Source: DASXTS01 sp036505275
GTDB taxonomy: Bacteria > Actinomycetota > Actinomycetes > Mycobacteriales > Pseudonocardiaceae
DNA length: 7,682 nt
Reading direction: 5' to 3'
Assembly: GCA_036505275.1 (NCBI GenBank)
Contig: DASXTS010000192.1
Location: 1-7,682, forward strand
Shown: positions 5,355 through 7,682 of the stretch, one piece after another
How positions within the stretch are numbered: the first letter of the stretch is position 1
Layout: every line of letters begins with the position of its first letter
Made by a program: the position numbers and the translations under genes
Notes under the pieces: generated by a model
Told to the model about the DNA's origin: nothing
The model's database searches: none
What the model saw: only the letters and a program-made list of their open reading frames with translations

Positions 5355-7069
5355 CAACTCTCTTTCACGTAGTTGCCGGGACCGTCGCCCAGCACCGGAT
5401 GTGAGTCGCTACCGATCGGCGGCGGGTCGACCAGCGGGCCGGACCGCTTGGCGCCCCACTCGGCCCAGTCCTCCCACCATGAGCCGGCGTGCCGTTCGCC
5501 CTCGGCCCGCCACTGCTGCGGGTCGTCGGGATACTTGTCGCCGGTGACGTACCACGCCTTGGGCGACGGCGGGTTGACGATGCCGGCGATGTGGCCGCCG
5601 CTGGACAGGACGAACCGGGCGTCGCTGCGCACGTGCTTGAGGGTCGCGTACGAGGAGGTCCACGGGACGATGTGGTCGTTGATGGCGGAGACCACGTAGA
5701 GGTCCTGATCCACGTCGTTCAGATCCAGCTGCTCCCCGCGTACCTCTAGCGCGCCCTTGACGAAGTTGTTCTGTACGTAGAAGTTGCGTAGGTAGAACGA
5801 ATGCATCGCGGCCGGCATCCGGGTGGCGTCGGTGTTCCACGCCAGGATGTCGAACGCCGGTGGCTGCTTGCCCATCAGCCAGTTCGAAACCACGAAGTTG
5901 AAGATCAGATCGTTGGGCCGCAGGATGTCGAACGTGCCGGCCATATCGCGAGCCTCGAGATAGCCGCGCCGCTGCATGCGCTGCTCGAGCTTCGCGACGG
6001 TCTCCTCGTCGGTGAAGTTGCCCAGCACGCCCGGATCGCTGTAGTCGACCATCGTGTTGAGCAGCGTGATGGTCCCGACCCGGTCGTCGCCGACCTCGTC
6101 CAGGTAGGTCGCGGCCATCATAGTCAGCGCGCCGCCGAGACAGAGCCCCACGAAGTCGATCTTGTCGGCGCCGGTGATCTCGCTGATCACGTCCATCGCC
6201 GCCCGCGGACCGCTGACGAGGTAGTCGTCCATCGTGGTCCGCGCCATCGAGGCGTCCGGGTTGCGATAGCTGATCGCGAAGACCGTCCGCCCGTGCTGCA
6301 CCGCCCACTCGATGAAGCTGCGCTGCGGCGCGAGATCCATGATGTAGTACTTGTTGATCCACGGCGGGCTGCACAGCAGCGGCACCTCGTGCACCCGTTC
6401 GGACTGCGGCAGGTACTGCAGCACCTCGATGAGATCGCTGCGGTAGACCACCTTGGCCGGCGTGCAGGCAAGGTTGCGGCCCACCTCGAACGGCGCGGCG
6501 TCGACCTGCCGTGGCCGCCCGTTGTTGTGGACCAGGTCGTCGACGAAGTTGCGCGCGCCGTCGACCAGGCTGCGGCCGCCGGTCTCGAACGCACGTTTGA
6601 GCACCGCCGGGTTGGTGGCCGCGAAGTTGGTGGGGGAGAAGGCGTCAAACAGGAAGCCGACGGCGAGCTCGGCCTTGCCCTCCTGCACCCGGTCCAGACC
6701 GGCCACCCGGACCAGGTCCATCCCGTACTGCCGCCACGCCAGATAGGCCTGTCGCAGCCCCCAGTACCCGGGATTCTCCGCCCAGGCCGGATCGGCGAAC
6801 CGTTTGTCGCGCGCGTCGACCGGCATCGGGCCCTCGGCGGTACGGCCGGCGACGCGGCCGACCGTCGCCGTGCCCGCGTTCCGCAGACGTTCGGCCAGCC
6901 GCAGGGTCGCCGAGGCGGTCGCGAGCGGGCTCTGCGTCGCGGCCCGGGCGGCGGCCGACAGCGCCCGCCCGAGCAGCGCGGGATCGTTGTCGGTGAACAG
7001 CGCGGCTTCCGGCGCGAGGACCCCTGCCGCCTGGGCACCCTCGTCGCTCCGCGATTGTGGGGACGTCAT
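5354..7069 (-). CDS. phaC: Poly(3-hydroxyalkanoate) synthase PhaC, class I-like (571 aa)
   Basis: PhaC polymerises (R)-3-hydroxyacyl-CoA into PHA on the surface of growing cytoplasmic granules, releasing CoA. The lipase-like box GLCLGG at 308-313 carries the nucleophile Cys310. Asp465 (SAINDHIVPW) and His493 (SSGGHIAG) complete the triad, at spacings close to those known in Cupriavidus necator PhaC. The N-terminal domain typical of PhaC (DKRFADPAWAENPGYWGLRQ, about 88-107) and the core (LLCSPPWINKYYIMDL, about 231-246) are intact. At 571 residues it has class I length, and no phaE or phaR subunit gene adjoins it, so it probably acts as a homodimer. The ATG at 7069 has AAGGAGG 7 bases upstream, so the frame that stays open further upstream is not translated. 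It is the first gene of a phaC-phasin operon. No phaA or phaB is visible. Confidence 0.97.
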   Translation of the reverse strand: MTSPQSRSDEGAQAAGVLAPEAALFTDNDPALLGRALSAAARAATQSPLATASATLRLAERLRNAGTATVGRVAGRTAEGPMPVDARDKRFADPAWAENPGYWGLRQAYLAWRQYGMDLVRVAGLDRVQEGKAELAVGFLFDAFSPTNFAATNPAVLKRAFETGGRSLVDGARNFVDDLVHNNGRPRQVDAAPFEVGRNLACTPAKVVYRSDLIEVLQYLPQSERVHEVPLLCSPPWINKYYIMDLAPQRSFIEWAVQHGRTVFAISYRNPDASMARTTMDDYLVSGPRAAMDVISEITGADKIDFVGLCLGGALTMMAATYLDEVGDDRVGTITLLNTMVDYSDPGVLGNFTDEETVAKLEQRMQRRGYLEARDMAGTFDILRPNDLIFNFVVSNWLMGKQPPAFDILAWNTDATRMPAAMHSFYLRNFYVQNNFVKGALEVRGEQLDLNDVDQDLYVVSAINDHIVPWTSSYATLKHVRSDARFVLSSGGHIAGIVNPPSPKAWYVTGDKYPDDPQQWRAEGERHAGSWWEDWAEWGAKRSGPLVDPPPIGSDSHPVLGDGPGNYVKES

Positions 7070-7244
7070 GACGGTGCCTCCTTCGTAATGCCCCTGCAGG
7101 CCTCGCTGCGCTCGGTGCAGTCGGTCATGACACTGGCCGTGGTAGTAGCGGAATAGCAGCTCAGCCACGCAGGTGGGCTTCTGCTGCCCCGTCACGCTCG
7201 AACGTGTAAGGGGCGTAGCGCTTGAGGCAGGCTCGACCACCACA
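7070..7244 (-). promoter_or_regulatory. phaC: phaC leader with strong ribosome binding site
   Basis: GAAGGAGG (minus strand, 7077-7084) sits 7 bases before the phaC ATG, the best Shine-Dalgarno match in the window and the decisive evidence for that start. The remaining 160 bases upstream should hold the promoter. I see no convincing -35/-10 pair and no copy of the GTTAGCAG...CTGCTAAC palindrome found before the other phasin. Confidence 0.6.
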
Positions 7245-7557
7245 TCATGAGCCTGCCGAAGCGGAAGCCGGCAGCGGCCGCCCCATCGCCCCGACGGCCA
7301 CCGGTACGGGCCGGTCTCCCGGCTCCTTCTCCAGGAACAGACCTTCGCGTCCTGCAACACACCGAGCTGTACCACCGTCCGGTCTGCCGCGGCCGCGAGG
7401 TCCTCCATGACCCGGGGCGCGCACGCTCACGCAGGTTGGGCACCGCCGCGGTGGCTTGGTTGGCGATCGTCCGCAGCTGGGCGCCGATGCGGAACTGCCT
7501 CTCGCCGGTACGCTGCAGCATGTCGGACCGCTGGGCGGCGTCGAATTCGGAGTCCAC
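7245..7557 (-). pseudogene. Small hypothetical gene readable only across three frames
   Basis: GTG at 7557 follows a rich GGGGGAAGGGGAA ribosome site and opens VDSEFDAAQRSDMLQRTGER, continuing with IGAQLRTIANQATAAVPNLR to about 7425. A second frame continues as VMEDLAAAADRTVVQLGVLQ to about 7350. A third ends the product with EGLFLEKEPGDRPVPVAVG and a stop at 7245-7247. The three pieces abut with no gap and would give a soluble protein of about 104 residues, helical first and Pro-rich at the end. I do not recognise a family. Either the gene has two frameshift mutations, or the sequence carries two small errors. An in-frame GTG at 7617 is a weaker alternative start. It lies upstream of phaC in the same direction, but any functional link is unknown. 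Confidence 0.5.
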
Positions 7558-7613
7558 GCTTGTTCCCCTTCCCCCTGTGATGGGTGCCGGAAGAGCCCGC
7601 AAGTCCTTGAGGG

Positions 7614-7682
7614 TCACCCACTACGCGGCGCGGCACCGTTGCCCGGCCAGGTCTGCTGCAGCCGCAGTGGCATGCACATCGG
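7614..7682 (-). other. Possible 3' end of an upstream gene entering from the right edge
   Basis: Two minus-strand frames are open from the right edge: one ends at TAG 7621-7623 (DVHATAAAADLAGQRCRAA) and one at TGA 7614-7616. About 20 codons are visible in each, so neither can be assigned. Confidence 0.15.

Noticed and set aside
5801..7156. Plus-strand reading frame of 451 codons opposite phaC
   Set aside because: It mirrors phaC, has His/Arg/Val-rich composition and no recognisable domain, whereas phaC carries a full catalytic triad.
7070..7408. Extension of phaC upstream to an in-frame ATG at 7408
   Set aside because: AAGGAGG 7 bases before ATG 7069 and the usual PhaC length fix the start at 7069. 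The extension overlaps the three-frame gene and has no PhaC-like sequence.
1..7682. CRISPR array or insertion-sequence terminal repeats
   Set aside because: No regularly spaced repeats, and no transposase with flanking inverted repeats seen on either strand.

Overview
The window is GC-rich throughout. Its coding style (G/C third positions, GTG starts, AAGGAGG-type ribosome sites, Pro/Ala/Arg-rich proteins) points to a high-GC actinobacterium. A filamentous group such as Micromonosporaceae is my best guess, from general resemblance only.

Layout, left to right. (1) 1-1704, minus strand: a clean, long gene that runs off the left edge. It encodes a protein with a proline-rich N-terminus, one membrane anchor, an LppX/LolA-like region, a cysteine-containing beta-rich region, and a C-terminal segment resembling PD-(D/E)XK nuclease toxins. 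(2) About 1958-3643: a graveyard of broken genes. It holds an unidentified minus-strand fragment, the last blades of a WD40 propeller on the plus strand, and a large serine recombinase on the minus strand that has lost its catalytic domain and carries several frameshifts and internal deletions. (3) 3879-7069: a polyhydroxyalkanoate (PHA) storage locus. A small phasin lies on the plus strand behind a strong palindrome. Convergent to it is an XRE-type helix-turn-helix gene, whose start overlaps the stop of a broken alpha/beta hydrolase resembling an intracellular PHA depolymerase. Next come a strong terminator, a second small phasin, and an intact phaC synthase translationally coupled to it. (4) 7070-7682: the phaC leader and a small minus-strand gene that reads coherently only across three frames.

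How they work together: PhaC polymerises hydroxyacyl-CoA to PHA in the cytoplasm, and the two paralogous small phasins would coat the granules. The helix-turn-helix protein is a candidate local regulator, and the palindrome before the plus-strand phasin is a candidate operator. The hydrolase that might have mobilised the polymer appears dead here. No phaA, phaB or phaJ is visible in the window.

The most unusual items are the membrane-anchored, toxin-like protein at the left edge, the pair of mini-phasins with the palindrome and terminator hairpins, and the contrast between intact PHA genes and heavily frameshifted neighbours.
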